From: Petrolisthes cinctipes
Taxonomy: Eukaryota > Arthropoda > Malacostraca > Decapoda > Porcellanidae
Direction: 5' to 3'
DNA length: 64,000 nucleotides
Assembly: GCA_033782935.1 (NCBI GenBank)
Contig: JAWQEG010001306.1
Span: 744,001 to 808,000, forward strand
In this document: in pieces, positions 47,139-62,700 of the stretch
Layout: every line of letters starts with the position of its first letter
Numbering within the stretch: the stretch's first letter is position 1
The notes under the pieces: model-generated
What the model was told of the DNA's origin: nothing
Seen by the model: only the letters and a program-made list of their open reading frames with translations
The model's database searches: none
Program-made: the position numbers and the translations under genes

Positions 47139-50100
47139 ATCTTCTGTACCCGTTTATATCTCAAATTCTGGCCCTAAACACCCGAAAATTCAATATTTTG
47201 GGGTCCCAGAAGTTATCTGTACATGCCTACTCAGTGCTAGAATATTTTCAAAATATAGGCTAAAAACATGCTAAAAATCGATCTTTTAGGTGCCAAAAAG
47301 TCGATATCTCAAATTCAGTCCCAAAACACCCGAAAATTCGATATTTAGGGGTCCCAGAAGCGATCTGTACATGCCTACTCCGTGTTAGAGTATTTTCAAA
47401 ATACATGCTCAAAACATACTGAAAATCGATCTTTTAGGTGCACAAAAGTCGATATGTGCATGCATCTTCAGGACCCGTTTATATCTCAAATTTAGGCTCA
47501 AAACACCCGAAAATTCGATATTTTGGGGTCCCAGAAGCAATCTGTACATGCCTACTCAGTGTTAGAGTATTTTCAAAATACAGGCCCAAAACATGCTGAA
47601 AATCGATATTTTTGGTGCCCAAAGTCAATATGTGCATGTATCTTCTGTACCCGTTTATATCTCAAATTCAGGCTCAAAACACCCGAAAATTCAATATTTT
47701 GGGGTCCCAGAAGCAATCTGTACATGCCTATACAGTGCTAGAATATTTTCAAAATATAGGCTAAAAACATACTAAAAATCGACATTTTAGGTGCCAAAAA
47801 ATCGATATCTCAAATTCAGTCCCAAAACACCCGAAAATTCGATATTTAGGGGTCCCAGAAGCGATCTGTACATGCCTACTCCGTGTTAGAGTATTTTCAA
47901 AATACATTCTCAAAACATACTGAAAATCGATCTTTTAGGTGCACAAAAGTCGATATGTGCATGCATCTTCAGTACCCGTTTATATCTCAAATTCAGGCTC
48001 AAAACACCCGAAAATTCAATATTATGGGGTCCCAGAAGCAATCTATACATGCCTACTCAGTGTTAGAGTATTTTCAAAATACAGGCCCAAAACATGCTGA
48101 AAATCGATATTTTAGATGCCAAAAGTCAATATGTGCATGTATCTTCTGTACCCGTTTATATCTCAAATTCAGGCTCAAAACACCCAAAAATTCAATATTT
48201 GGGGTCCCAGAAGCAATCTTTTCATGCCTACACAGTGCTAGAATATTTTCAAAATATAGGCTAAAAACATGCTAAAAATCGATCTTTTAGGTGCCAAAAA
48301 GTCGATATTTCAAATTCAGTCCCAAAACACCCGAAAATTCGATATTTAGGGGTCCCAGAAGCGATCTGTACATGCCTACTCCGTGTTAGAGTATTTTCAA
48401 AATTCAGGCCCAAAACATGCTGAAAATCGATATTTTTGGTGCCCAAAGTCAATATGTGCATGTATCTTCTGTACCCGTTTATATCTCAAATTTAGGCTCA
48501 AATCACCCGAAAATTCAATATTTTGGGGTCCCAGAAGCAATCTGTACAGTGCTAGAATATTTTCAAAATATAGGCTAAAAACATGCAAAAAATCGATCTT
48601 TTAGGTGCCAAAAAGTCGATATCTCAAATTCAGTCCCAAAACACCCGAAAATTCGATATTTAGGGGTCCCAGAAGCGATCTGTACATGCCTACTCCGTGT
48701 TAGAGTATTTTCAAAATACATGCTCAAAACATACTGAAAATCGATCTTTTAGGTGCACAAAAGTCGATATGTGCATGCATCTTCAGTACCCGTTTATATC
48801 TCAAATTCAGGCTCAAAACACCCGAAAATTCAATATTATGGGGTCCCAGAAGCAATCTGTACATGCCTACTCAGTGTTAGAGTATTTTCAAAATACAGGC
48901 CCAAAACATGCTGAAAATCGATATTTTAGATGCACAAAGTCAATATGTGCATGTATCTTCTGTACCCGTTTATATCTCAAATTCAGGCTCAAAACACCCG
49001 AAAATTCAATATTTTGGGGTCCCAGAAGCAATCTGTACATGCCTACTCAGTGCTAGAATATTTTCAAAATATAGGCTAAAAACATGCTAAAAATCGATCT
49101 TTTAGGTGCCAAAAAGTCGATATCTCAAATTCAGTCCCAAAACACCCGAAAATTCGATATTTAGGGGTCCCAGAAGCGATCTGTACATGCCTACTCCGTG
49201 TTAGAGTATTTTCAAAATACATGCTCAAAACATACTGAAAATCGATCTTTTAGGTGCACAAAAGTCGATATGTGCATGCATCTTCAGTACCCATTTATAT
49301 CTCAAATTCAGGCTCAAAACACCCGAAAATTCAATATTATGGGGTCCCAGAAGCAATCTGTACATGCCTACTCAGTGTTAGAGTATTTTCAAAATACAGG
49401 CCCAAAACATGCTGAAAATCGATATTTTAGATGCCAAAAGTCAATATGTGCATGTATCTTCTGTACCCGTTTATATCTCAAATTCAGGCTCAAAACACCC
49501 AAAAATTCAATATTTTGGGGTCCCAGAAGCAATCTGTACATGCCTACACAGTGCTAGAATATTTTCAAAATATAGGCTAAAAACATGCTAAAGATCGACA
49601 TCTTAGGTGCCAAAAAATCGATATCTCAAATTCACTTCCAAAACACCCGAAAATTCGATATTTAGAGGTCCCAGAAGGATCTGTACATGCCTACTCCGTG
49701 TTAGAGTATTTTCAAAATACAGGCCAAAAACATACTGAAAATCGATCTTTTATGTGCCCAAAAGTCGATATGTGCATGCATCTTCTGTACCCGTTTATAT
49801 CTCAAATTCATTCCCTAAACACCCGAAAATTCGATATTTTGGAGTCCCAGAAGCGATCTGTACATGCATACTCCGTGTTAGAGTATTTTCAAAATTCAGG
49901 CCCAAAACATGCTGAAAATCGATATTTTTGGTGCCCAAAGTCAATATGTGAATGTATCTTCTGTACCCGTTTATATCTCAAATTCAGGCTCAAAACACCC
50001 GAAAATTCAATATTTTGGGGTCCCAGAAGTTATCTGTACATGCTTACTCAGTGCTAGAATATTTTCAAAATATAGGCTAAAAACATGCTAAAAATCGATC

Positions 50101-51366
50101 TTTTAGGTGCCAAAAAGTCGATATCTCAAATTCAGTCCCAAAACACCCGAAAATTCGATATTTAGGGGTCCCAGAAGCGATCTGTACATGCCTACTCCGT
50201 GTTAGAGTATTTTCAAAATACATGCTCAAAACATACTGAAAATCGATCTTTTAGGTGCACAAAAGTCGATATGTGCATGCATCTTCAGTACCCGTTTATA
50301 TCTCAAATTCAGGCTCAAAACACCCGAAAATTCAATATTATGGGGTCCCAGAAGCAATCTGTACATGCCTACTCAGTGTTAGAGTATTTTCAAAATACAG
50401 GCCCAAAACATGCTGAAAATCGATATTTTAGATGCCAAAAGTCAATATGTGCATGTATCTTCTGTACCCGTTTATATCTCAAATTCAGGCTCAAAACACC
50501 CGAAAATTCAATATTTTGGGGTCCCAGAAGCAATCTGTACATGCCTACACAGTGCTAGAATATTTTCAAAATATAGGCTAAAAACATGCTAAAAATCGAT
50601 CTTTTAGGTGCCAAAAAGTCGATATTTCAAATTCAGTCCCAAAACACCCGAAAATTCGATATTTAGGGGTCCCAGAAGCGATCTGTACATGCCTACTCCG
50701 TGTTAGAGTATTTTCAAAATACATGCTCAAAACATACTGAAAATCGATCTTTTAGGTGCACAAAAGTCGATATGTGCATGCATCTTCAGTACCCGTTTAT
50801 ATCTCAAATTCAGGCTCAAAACACCCGAAAATTCAATATTTTGGGGTCCCAGAAGCGATCTGTACATGCCTACTCAGTGTTAGAGTATTTTCAAAATACA
50901 GGCCCAAAACATGCTGAAAATCGATATTTTAGATGCCCAAAGTCAATATGTGCATGTATCTTCTGTACCCGTTTATATCTCAAATTCTGGCTCAAAACAC
51001 CCGAAAATTCAATATTTTGGGGTCCCAGAAGCAATCTGTACATGCCTACACAGTGCTAGAATATTTTCAAAATATAGGCTAAAAACATGCTAAAAATCGA
51101 CATTTTAGGTGCCAAAAAATCGATATCTCAAATTCAGTCCCAAAACACCCGAAAATTCGATATTTAGAGGTCCCAGAAGGTATCTGTACATGCCTACTCC
51201 GTGTTAGAGTATTTTCAAAATACAGGCCAAAAACATACTGAAAATCGATCTTTTAGGTGCCCAAAAGTCGATATGTGCATGCATCTTCTGTACCCGTTTA
51301 TATCTCAAATTCTGGCCCTAAACACCCGAAAATTCGATATTTTGGGGTCCCAGAAGCGATCTGTAC
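47139..51366 (+). repeat. 4,813-bp higher-order unit, dispersed copy 3
   Basis: Landmarks 47883, 48383, 48697, 49198, 49698, 50199 and 50700 match copy 2 at 36727, 37227, 37541, 38042, 38542, 39043 and 39544 with a constant 11,156-bp offset. Occasional private changes occur, such as ACATTCTCAAAAC near 47907 and CACTTCCAAAAC near 49634. Confidence 0.83.
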
Positions 51367-51689
51367 ATGCCTACTCCGTGTTAGAGTATTTTCAAAATTC
51401 AGGCCCAAAACATGCTGGAAATCGATATTTTAGATGCCCAAAGTCAATATGTGCATGTATCTTCTGTACCCGTTTATATATCAAATTCAGGCTCAAAACA
51501 CCCGAAAATTCAATATTTTGGGGTCCCAGAAGCAATCTGTACATGCCTACTCAGTGCTAGAATATTTTCAAAATATAGGCTAAAAACATGCTAAAAATCG
51601 ACATTTTAGGTGCCAAAAAATCGATATCTCAAATTTAGTCCCAAAACACCCGAAAATTCGATATTTAGAGGTCCCAGAAGGTATCTGTA

Positions 51690-54600
51690 CATGCCTACTC
51701 CGTGTTAGAGTATTTTCAAAATACAGGCCAAAAACATACTGAAAATCGATCTTTTAGGTGCCCAAAAGTCGATATGTGTATGCATCTTCTGTACCCGTTT
51801 ATATCTCAAATTCTGGCCCTAAACACCCGAAAATTCGATATTTTGGGGTCCCTGAAGCGATCTGTACATGCCTACTCCGTGTTAGAGTATTTTCAAAATT
51901 CAGGCCTAAAACATGCTGAAAATCGATATATTTGGTGCCCAAAGACAATATGTGCATGTATCTTCTGTACCCGTTTATATCTCAAATTCAGGCTCAAAAC
52001 ACCCGAAAATTCAATATTTTGGGGTCCCAGAAGCAATCTGTACATGCCTACTCAGTGCTAGAATATTTTCAAAATATAGGCTAAAAACATGCTAAAAATC
52101 GATCTTTTAGGTGCCAAAAAGTCGATATCTCAAATTCAGTCCCAAAACACCCGAAAATTCCATATTTAGGGGTCCCAGAAGCGATCTGTACATGCCTACT
52201 CCGTGTTAGAGTATTTTCAAAATACATGCTCAAAACATACTGAAAATCGATCATTCAGGCTCAAAACACCCGAAAATTCAATATTTGGGGGTCTCAGAAG
52301 CAATCTGTACAGTGCTAGAATATTTTCAAAATATAGGCTAAAAACATGCTAAAAATCGATCTTTTAGGTGCCAAAAAGTCGATATCTCAAATTCAGTCCC
52401 AAAACACCCGAAAATTCGATATTTAGGGGTCCCAGAAGCGATCTGTAAATGCCTACTCCGTGTTAGAGTATTTTCAAAATACATGCTCAAAACATAATGA
52501 AAATCGACATTTTAGGTGCACAAAAGTCGATATGTGCATGCATCTTCAGTACCCGTTTATATCTCAAATTCAGGCTCAAAACACCCGAAAATTCAATATT
52601 ATGGGGTCCCAGAAGCAATCTGTACATGCCTACTCAGTGTTAGAGTATTTTCAAAATACAGGCCCAAAACATGCTGAAAATCGATATTTTAGATGCCCAA
52701 AGTCAATATCAGCATGTATCTTCTGTACCCGTTTATATCTCAAATTCAGGCTCAAAACACCCGAAAATTCAATATTTTGGGGTCCCAGAAGCAATCTGTA
52801 CATGCCTACACAGTGCTAGAATATTTTCAAAATATAGGCTAAAAACATGCTAAAAATCGACATTTTAGGTACCAAAAAATCGATATATCAAATTCAGTCC
52901 CAAAACACCCGAAAATTCGATATTTAGAGGTCCCAGAAGGTATCTGTACATGCCTACTCCGTGTTAGAGTATTTTCAAAATACAGGCCAAAAACATACTG
53001 AAAATCGATCTTTTAGGTGCCCAAAAGTCGATATGTGCATGCATCTTCTGTACCCGTTTATATCTCAAATTCTGGCCCTAAACACCTGAAAATTCGATAT
53101 TTTGGGGTCCCAGAAGCGATCTGTACATGCCTACTCCGTGTTAGAGTATTTTCAAAATTCAGGCCCAAAACATGCTGAAAATCGATATATTTGGTGCCCA
53201 AAGACAATATGTGCATGTATCTTCTGTACCCGTTTATATCTCAAATTCAGGCTCAAAACACCCGAAAATTCAATATTTTGGGGTCCCAGAAGCAATCTGT
53301 ACATGCCTACTCAGTGCTAGAATATTTTCAAAATATAGGCTAAAAACATGCTAAAAATCGATCTTTTAGGTGCCAAAAAGTCGATATCTCAAATTCAGTC
53401 CCAAAACACCCGAAAATTCCATATTTAGGGGTCCCAGAAGCGATCTGTACATGCCTACTCCGTGTTAGAGTATTTTCAAAATACATGCTCAAAACATACT
53501 GAAAATCGATAATTCAGGCTCAAAACACCCGAAAATTCAATATTTGGGGGTCTCAGAAGCAATCTGTACAGTGCTAGAATATTTTCAAAATATAGGCTAA
53601 AAACATGCTAAAAATCGATCTTTTAGGTGCCAAAAAGTCGATATCTCAAATTCAGTCCCAAAACACCCGAAAATTCGATATTTAGGGGTCCCAGAAGCGA
53701 TCTGTAAATGCCTACTCCGTGTTAGAGTATTTTCAAAATACATGCTCAAAACATACTGAAAATCGATCTTTTAGGTGCACAAAAGTCGATATGTGCATGC
53801 ATCTTCAGTACCCGTTTATATCTCAAATTCAGGCTCAAAACACCCGAAAATTCAATATTATGGGGTCCCAGAAGCAATCTGTACATGCCTACTCAGTGTT
53901 AGAGTATTTTCAAAATACAGGCCCAAAACATGCTGAAAATCGATATTTTAGATGCCCAAAGTCAATATCAGCATGTATCTTCTGTACCCGTTTATATCTC
54001 AAATTCAGGCTCAAAACACCCGAAAATTCAATATTTTGGGGTCCCAGAAGCAATCTGTACATGCCTACACAGTGCTAGAATATTTTCAAAATATAGGCTA
54101 AAAACATGCTAAAAATCGACATTTTAGGTACCAAAAAATCGATATATCAAATTCAGTCCCAAAACACCCGAAAATTCGATATTTAGAGGTCCCAGAAGGT
54201 ATCTGTACATGCCTACTCCGTGTTAGAGTATTTTCAAAATACAGGCCAAAAACATACTGAAAATCGATCTTTTAGGTGCCCAAAAGTCGATATGTGCATG
54301 CATCTTCTGTACCCGTTTATATCTCAAATTCTGGCCCTAAACACCTGAAAATTCTATATTTTGGGGTCCCAGAAGCGATCTGTACATGCCTACTCAGTGT
54401 TAGAGTATTTTCAAAATTCAGGCCCAAAACATGCTGAAAATCGATATATTTGGTACCCAAAGACAATATGTGCATGTATCTTCTGTACCCGTTTATATCT
54501 CAAATTAAGGCTCAAAACACCCGAAAATTCAATATTTTGGGGTCCCAGAAGCAATCTGTACATGCCTACTCAGTGCTAGAATATTTTCAAAATATAGGCT

Positions 54601-56724
54601 AAAAACATGCTAAAAATCGATCTTTTAGGTGCCAAAAAGTCGATATCTCAAATTCAGTCCCAAAACACCCGAAAATTCCATATTTAGGGGTCCCAGAAGC
54701 GATCTGTACATGCCTACTCCGTGTTAGAGTATTTTCAAAATACATGCTCAAAACATACTGAAAATCGATCATTCAGGCTCAAAACACCCGAAAATTCAAT
54801 ATTTGGGGGTCTCAGAAGCAATCTGTACAGTGCTAGAATATTTTCAAAATATAGGCTAAAAACATGCTAAAAATCGATCTTTTAGGTGCCAAAAAGTCGA
54901 TATCTCAAATTCAGTCCCAAAACACCCGAAAATTCGATATTTAGGGGTCCCAGAAGCGATCTGTAATTCCTACTCCGTGTTAGAGTATTTTCAAAATACA
55001 TGCTCAAAACATACTGAAAATCGATCTTTTAGGTGCACAAAAGTCGATATGTGCATGCATCTTCAGTACCCGTTTATATCTCAAATTCAGGCTCAAAACA
55101 CCCGAAAATTCAATATTATGGGGTCCCAGAAGCAATCTGTACATGCCTACTCAGTGTTAGAGTATTTTCAAAATACAGGCCCAAAACATGCTGAAAATCG
55201 ATATTTTAGATGCCCAAAGTCAATATCTGCATGTATCTTCTGTACCCGTTTATATCTCAAATTCAGGCTCAAAACACCCGAAAATTCAATATTTTGGGGT
55301 CCCAGAAGCAATCTGTACATGCCTACACAGTGCTAGAATATTTTCAAAATATAGGCTAAAAACATGCTAAAAATCGACATTTTAGGTACCAAAAAATCGA
55401 TATATCAAATTCAGTCCCAAAACACCCGAAAATTCGATATTTAGAGGTCCCAGAAGGTATCTGTACATGCCTACTCCGTGTTAGAGTATTTTCAAAATAC
55501 AGGCCAAAAACATACTGAAAATCGATCTTTTAGGTGCCCAAAAGTCGATATGTGCATGCATCTTCTGTACCCGTTTATATCTCAAATTCTGGCCCTAAAC
55601 ACCCGAAAATTCGATATTTTGGGGTCCCAGAAGCGATCTGTACATGCCTACTCCGTGTTAGAGTATTTTCAAAATACAGGCCCAAAACATGCTGAAAATC
55701 GATATATTTGGTGCCCAAAGTCAATATGTGCATGTATCTTCTGTACCCGTTTATATCTCAAATTCACGCTCAAAACACCCGAAAATTCAATATTTTGGGG
55801 TCCCAGAAGCAATCTGTACATGCCTACTCAGTGCTAGAATATTTTCAAAATATAGGCTAAAAACATGCTAAAAATCGATCTTTTAGGTGCCAAAAAGTCG
55901 ATATCTCAAATTCAGTCCCAAAACACCCGAAAATTCGATATTTAGGGGTCCCAGAAGCGATCTGTACATGCCTACTCCGTGTTAGAGTATTTTCAAAATA
56001 CATGCTCAAAACATACTGAAAATCGATCATTCAGGCTCAAAACACCCGAAAATTCAATATTTGGGGGTCTCAGAAGCAATCTGTACTGTGCTAGAAGATT
56101 TTCAAAATATAGGCTAAAAACATGCTAAAAATCGATCTTTTAGGTGCCAAAAAGTCGATATCTCAAATTCAGTCCCAAAACACCCGAAAATTCGATATTT
56201 AGGGGTCCCAGAAGCGATCTGTAAATGCCTACTCCGTGTTAGAGTATTTTCAAAATACATGCTCAAAACATACTGAAAATCGATCTTTTAGGTGCACAAA
56301 AGTCGATATGTGCATGCATCTTCAGTACCCGTTTATATCTCAAATTCAGGCTCAAAACACCCGAAAATTCAATATTTTGGGGTCCCAGAAGCAATCTGTA
56401 CATGCCTACTCAGTGTTAGAGTATTTTCAAAATACAGGCCCAAAACATGCTGAAAATCGATATTTTAGATGCCCAAAGTCAATATCTGCATGTATCTTCT
56501 GTACCCGTTTATATCTCAAATTCAGGCTCAAAACACCCGAAAATTCAATATTTTGGGGTCCCAGAAGCAATCTGTACATGCCTACACAGTGCTAGAATAT
56601 TTTCAAAATATAGGCTAAAAACATGCTAAAAATCGACATTTTAGGTGCCAAAAAATCGATATCTCAAATTCAGTCCCAAAACACCCGAAAATTCGATATT
56701 TAGAGGTCCCAGAAGGTATCTGTA
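51690..56724 (+). repeat. 1,259-bp tandem unit, four copies
   Basis: Copies start near 51690, 52949, 54208 and 55466 (periods 1259, 1259, 1258). Each carries one 58-bp-deleted monomer (GATCATTCAGG at about 52250, 54768 and 56027, GATAATTCAGG at about 53508), the TCTGTAAATGCC or TCTGTAATTCC variant, and CAATATCAGCATG or CAATATCTGCATG. This is the most regular multi-copy stretch in the window. Confidence 0.85.
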
Positions 56725-59700
56725 CATGCCTACTCCGTGTTAGAGTATTTTCAAAATACAGGCCAAAAACATACTGAAAATCGATCTTTTAGGTGCCCAA
56801 AAGTCGATATGTGCATGCATCTTCTGTACCCGTTTATATCTCAAATTCTGGCCCTAAACACCCGAAAATTCTATATTTTGGGGTCCCAGAAGCGATCTGT
56901 ACATGCCTACTCCGTGTTAGAGTATTTTCAAAATTCAGGTCCAAAACATGCTGAAAATCGATATTTTTGGTGCCCAAAGTCAATATGTGCATGTATCTTC
57001 TGTACCCGTTTATATCTCAAATTCAGGCTCAAAACACCCGAAAATTCAATATTTTGGGGTCCCAGACGCAATCTGTACAGTGCTAGAATATTTTCAAAAT
57101 ATAGGCTAAAAACATGCTAAAAATCGATCTTTTAAGTGCCAAAAAGTCGATATCTCAAATTCAGTCCCAAAAATCCCGAAAATTCGATATTTAGGGGTCC
57201 CAGAAGCGATCTGTACATGCCTACTCCGTGTTAGAGTATTTTCAAAATACATGCTCAAAACATACTAAAAATCGATCTTTTAGGTGCACAAAAGTCGATA
57301 TGTGGATGCATCTTCAGTACCCGTTTATATCTCAAATTCAGGCTCAAAACACCCGAAAATTCAATATTTTGGGGTCCCAGAAGCAATCTGTACATGCCTA
57401 CTCAGTGTTAGAGTATTTTCAAAATACAGGCCCAAAACATGCTGAAAATCGATATTTTAGATGCCCAAAGTCAATATGTGCATGTATCTTCTGTACCCGT
57501 TTATATCTCAAATTCAGGCTCAAAACACCCGAAAATTCAATATTTTGGGGTCCCAGAAGCAATCTGTACATGCCTACACAGTGCTAGAATATTTTCAAAA
57601 TATAGGCTAAAAACATACTAAAAATCGACATTTTAGGTGCCAAAAAATCGATATCTCAAATTCAGTCCCAAAACACCCGAAAATTCGATATTTAGGGGTC
57701 CCAGAAGCGATCTGTACATGCCTATTCCGTGTTAGAGTATTTTCAAAATACAGGCCAAAAACATACTGAAAATCGATCTTTTAGGTGCCCAAAAGTCGAT
57801 ATGTGCATGCATCTTCTGTACTCGTTTATATCTCAAATTCTGGCCCTAAACACCCGAAAATTCAATATTTTGGGGTCCCAGAAGCAATCTGTACAGTGCT
57901 AGAATATTTTCAAAGTATAGGCTAAAAACATGCTAAAAATCGATCTTTTAGGTGCCAAAAAGTCGATATCTCAAATTCAGTCCCAAAACACCCGAAAATT
58001 CGATATTTAGGGGTCCCCGAAGCGATCTGTACATGCCTATTCAGTGTTAGAGTATTTTCAAAATACAGGCCAAAAACATACTGAAAATCGATCTTTTAGG
58101 TGCCCAAAAGTCGATATGTGCATGCATCTTCTGTACCCGTTTATATCTCAAATTCTGGCCCTAAACACCCGAAAATTCGATATTTTGGGGTCCCAGAAGC
58201 GATCTGTACATGCCTACACAGTGCTAGAATATTTTCAAAATATAGGCTAAAAACATGCTAAAAATCGAAATTTTAGGTGCCAAAAAATCGATATCTCAAA
58301 TTCAGTCCCAAAACACCCGAAAATTCGATATTTAGAGGTCCCAGAAGGATCTGTACATGCCTACTCCGTGTTAGAGTATTTTCAAAATACAGGCCAAAAA
58401 CATACTGAAAATCGATCTTTTAGGTGCCCAAAAGTCGATATGTGCATGTATCTTCTGTACCCGTTTATATCTCAAATTCATTCCCTAAACACCCGAAAAT
58501 TCGATATTTTGGAGTCCCAGAAGCGATCTGTACATGCCTACTCCGTGTTAGAGTATTTTCAAAATACAGGCCCAAAACATGCTGAAAATCGATATTTTAG
58601 ATGCCCAAAGTCAATATGTGCATGTATCTTCTGTACCCGTTTATATCTCAAATTCAGGCTCAAAACACCCGAAAATTCAATATTTTGGGGTCCCAGAAGC
58701 AATCTGTACATGCCTACACAGTGCTAGAATATTTTCAAAATATAGGCTAAAAACATACTAAAAATCGACATTTTAGGTGCCAAAAAATCGATATCTCAAA
58801 TTCAGTCCCAAAACACCCGAAAATTCGATATTTAGGGGTCCCAGAAGCGATCTGTACATGCCTACTCCGTGTTAGAGTATTTTCAAAATACATGCTCAAA
58901 ACATACTGAAAATCGATCTTTTAGGTGCACAAAAGTCGATATGTGCATGCATCTTCAGTACCCGTTTATATCTCAAATTCAGGCTCAAAACACCCGAAAA
59001 TTCAATATTATGGGGTCCCAGAAGCAATCTATACATGCCTACTCAGTGTTAGAGTATTTTCAAAATACAGGCCCAAAACATGCTGAAAATCGATATTTTA
59101 GATGCCAAAAGTCAATATGTGCATGTATCTTCTGTACCCGTTTATATCTCAAATTCAGGCTCAAAACACCCAAAAATTCAATATTTGGGGTCCCAGAAGC
59201 AATCTGTACATGCCTACACAGTGCTAGAATATTTTCAAAATATAGGCTAAAAACATGCTAAAAATCGATCTTTTAGGTGCCAAAAAGTCGATATTTCAAA
59301 TTCAGTCCCAAAACACCCGAAAATTCGATATTTAGGGGTCCCAGAAGCGATCTGTACATGCCTACTCCGTGTTAGAGTATTTTCAAAATTCAGGCCCAAA
59401 ACATGCTGAAAATCGATATTTTTGGTGCCCAAAGTCAATATGTGCATGTATCTTCTGTACCCGTTTATATCTCAAATTTAGGCTCAAATCACCCGAAAAT
59501 TCAATATTTTGGGGTCCCAGAAGCAATCTGTACAGTGCTAGAATATTTTCAAAATATAGGCTAAAAACATGCAAAAAATCGATCTTTTAGGTGCCAAAAA
59601 GTCGATATCTCAAATTCAGTCCCAAAACACCCGAAAATTCGATATTTAGGGGTCCCAGAAGCGATCTGTACATGCCTACTCCGTGTTAGAGTATTTTCAA

Positions 59701-62700
59701 AATACATGCTCAAAACATACTGAAAATCGATCTTTTAGGTGCACAAAAGTCGATATGTGCATGCATCTTCAGTACCCGTTTATATCTCAAATTCAGGCTC
59801 AAAACACCCGAAAATTCAATATTATGGGGTCCCAGAAGCAATCTGTACATGCCTACTCAGTGTTAGAGTATTTTCAAAATACAGGCCCAAAACATGCTGA
59901 AAATCGATATTTTAGATGCCAAAAGTCAATATGTGCATGTATCTTCTGAACCCGTTTATATCTCAAATTCAGGCTCAAAACACCCGAAAATTCAATATTT
60001 TGGGGTCCCAGAAGCAATCTGTACATGCCTACACAGTGCTAGAATATTTTCAAAATATAGGCTAAAAACATGCTAAAAATCGACATTTTAGGTGCCAAAA
60101 AATCGATATATCAAATTCAGTCCCAAAACACCCGAAAATTCGATATTTAGAGGTCCCAGAAGGTATCTGTACATGCCTACTCCGTGTTAGAGTATTTTCA
60201 AAATACAGGCCAAAAACATACTGAAAATCGATCTTTTAGGTGCCCAAAAGTCGATATGTGCATGCATCTTCTGTACCCGTTTATATCTCAAATTCTGGCC
60301 CTAAACACCCGAAAATTCGATATTTTGGGGTCCCAGAAGCGATCTGTACATGCCTACTCCGTGTTAGAGTATTTTCAAAATTCAGGCCCAAAACATGCTG
60401 AAAATCGATATTTTTGGTGCCCAAAGTCAATATGTGCATGTATCTTCTGTACCCGTTTATATCTAAAATTCAAGCTCAAAACACCCGAAAATTCAATATT
60501 TTGGGGTCCCAGACGCAATCTGTACAGTGCTAGAATATTTTCAAAATATAAGCTAAAAACATGTTAAAAATCGATCTTTTAAGTGCCAAAAAGTCGATAT
60601 CTCAAATTCAGTCCCAAAAATCCCAAAAATTCGATATTTAGGGGTCCCAGAAGCGATCTGTACATGCCTACTCCGTGTTAGAGTATTTTCAAAATACATG
60701 CTCAAAACATACTAAAAATCGATCTTTTAGGTGCACAAAAGTCGATATGTGGATGCATCTTCAGTACCCGTTTATATCTCAAATTCAGGCTCAAAACACC
60801 CGAAAATTCAATATTTTGGGGTCCCAGAAGCAATCTGTACATGCCTACTCAGTGTTAGAGTATTTTCAAAATACAGGCCCAAAACATGCTGAAAATCGAT
60901 ATTTTAGATGCCCAAAGTCAATATGTGCATGTATCTTCTGTACCCGTTTATATCTCAAATTCAGGCTCAAAACACCCGAAAATTCAATATTTTGGGGTCC
61001 CAGAAGCAATCTGTACATGCCTACTCAGTGCTAGAATATTTTCAAAATATAGGCTAAAAACATGCTAAAAATCGATCTTTTAGGTGCCAAAAAGTCGATA
61101 TCTCAAATTCAGTCCCAAAACACCGGAAAATTCGATATTATGGGGTCCCAGAAGCGATCTGTACATGCCTATTCCGTGTTAGAGTATTTTCAAAATACAG
61201 GCCAAAAACATACTGAAAATCGATCTTTTAGGTGCCCAAAAGTCGATATGTGCATGCATCTTCTGTACCCGTTTATATCTCAAATTCTGGCCCTAAACAC
61301 CCGAAAATTCGATATTTTGGGGTCCCAGAAGCGATCTGTACATGCCTACTCCGTGTTAGAGTATTTTCAAAATTCAGGCCCAAAACATGCTGAAAATCGA
61401 TATTTTTGGTGCCCAAAGTCAATATGTGCATGTATCTTCTGTACCCGTTTATATCTCAAATTCAGGCTCAAAACACCCAAAAATTCAATATTTTGGGGTC
61501 CCAGAAGCAATCTGTACAGTGCTAGAATATTTTCAAAGTATAGGCTAAAAACATGCTAAAAATCGATCTTTTAGGTGCCAAAAAGTCGATATCTCAAATT
61601 CAGTCCCAAAACACCCGAAAATTCGATATTTAGGGGTCCCAGAAGCGATCTGTACATGCCTATTCCGTGTTAGAGTATTTTCAAAATACAGGCCAAAAAC
61701 ATACTGAAAATCGACATTTTAGGTGCCAAAAAATCGATATCTCAAATTCAGTCCCAAAACACCCGAAAATTCCATATTTAGGGGTCCCAGAAGGTATCTG
61801 TACATGCCTACTCCGTGTTAGAGTATTTTCAAAATACATGCTCAAAACATACTGAAAATCGATCTTTTAGGTGCACAAAAGTCGATATGTGCATGCATCT
61901 TCAGTACCCGTTTATATCTCAAATTCAGGCTCAAAACACCCGAAAATTCAATATTATGGGGTCCCAGAAGCAATCTATACATGCCTACTCAGTGTTAGAG
62001 TATTTTCAAAATACAGGCCCAAAACATGCTGAAAATCGATATTTTAGATGCCAAAAGTCAATATGTGCATGTATCTTCTGTACCCGTTTATATCTCAAAT
62101 TCAGGCTCAAAACACCCAAAAATTCAATATATGGGGTCCCAGAAGCAATCTGTACATGCCTACACAGTGCTAGAATATTTTCAAAATATAGGCTAAAAAC
62201 ATGCTAAAAATCGATCTTTTAGGTGCCAAAAAGTCGATATTTCAAATTCAGTCCCAAAACACCCGAAAATTCGATATTTAGGGGTCCCAAAAGCGATCTG
62301 TACATGCCTACTCCGTGTTAGAGTATTTTCAAAATTCAGGCCCAAAACATGCTGAAAATCGATATTTTTGGTGCCCAAAGTCAATATGTGCATGTATCTT
62401 CTGTACCCGTTTATATCTCAAATTTAGGCTCAAATCACCCGAAAATTCAATATTTTGGGGTCCCAGAAGCAATCTGTACAGTGCTAGAATATTTTCAAAA
62501 TATAGGCTAAAAACATGCAAAAAATCGGTCTTTTAGGTGCCAAAAAGTCGATATCTCAAATTCAGTCCCAAAACACCCGAAAATTCGATATTTAGGGGTC
62601 CCAGAAGCGATCTGTACATGCCTACTCCGTGTTGGAGTATTTTCAAAATACATGCTCAAAACATACTGAAAATCGATCTTTTAGGTGCACAAAAGTCGAT

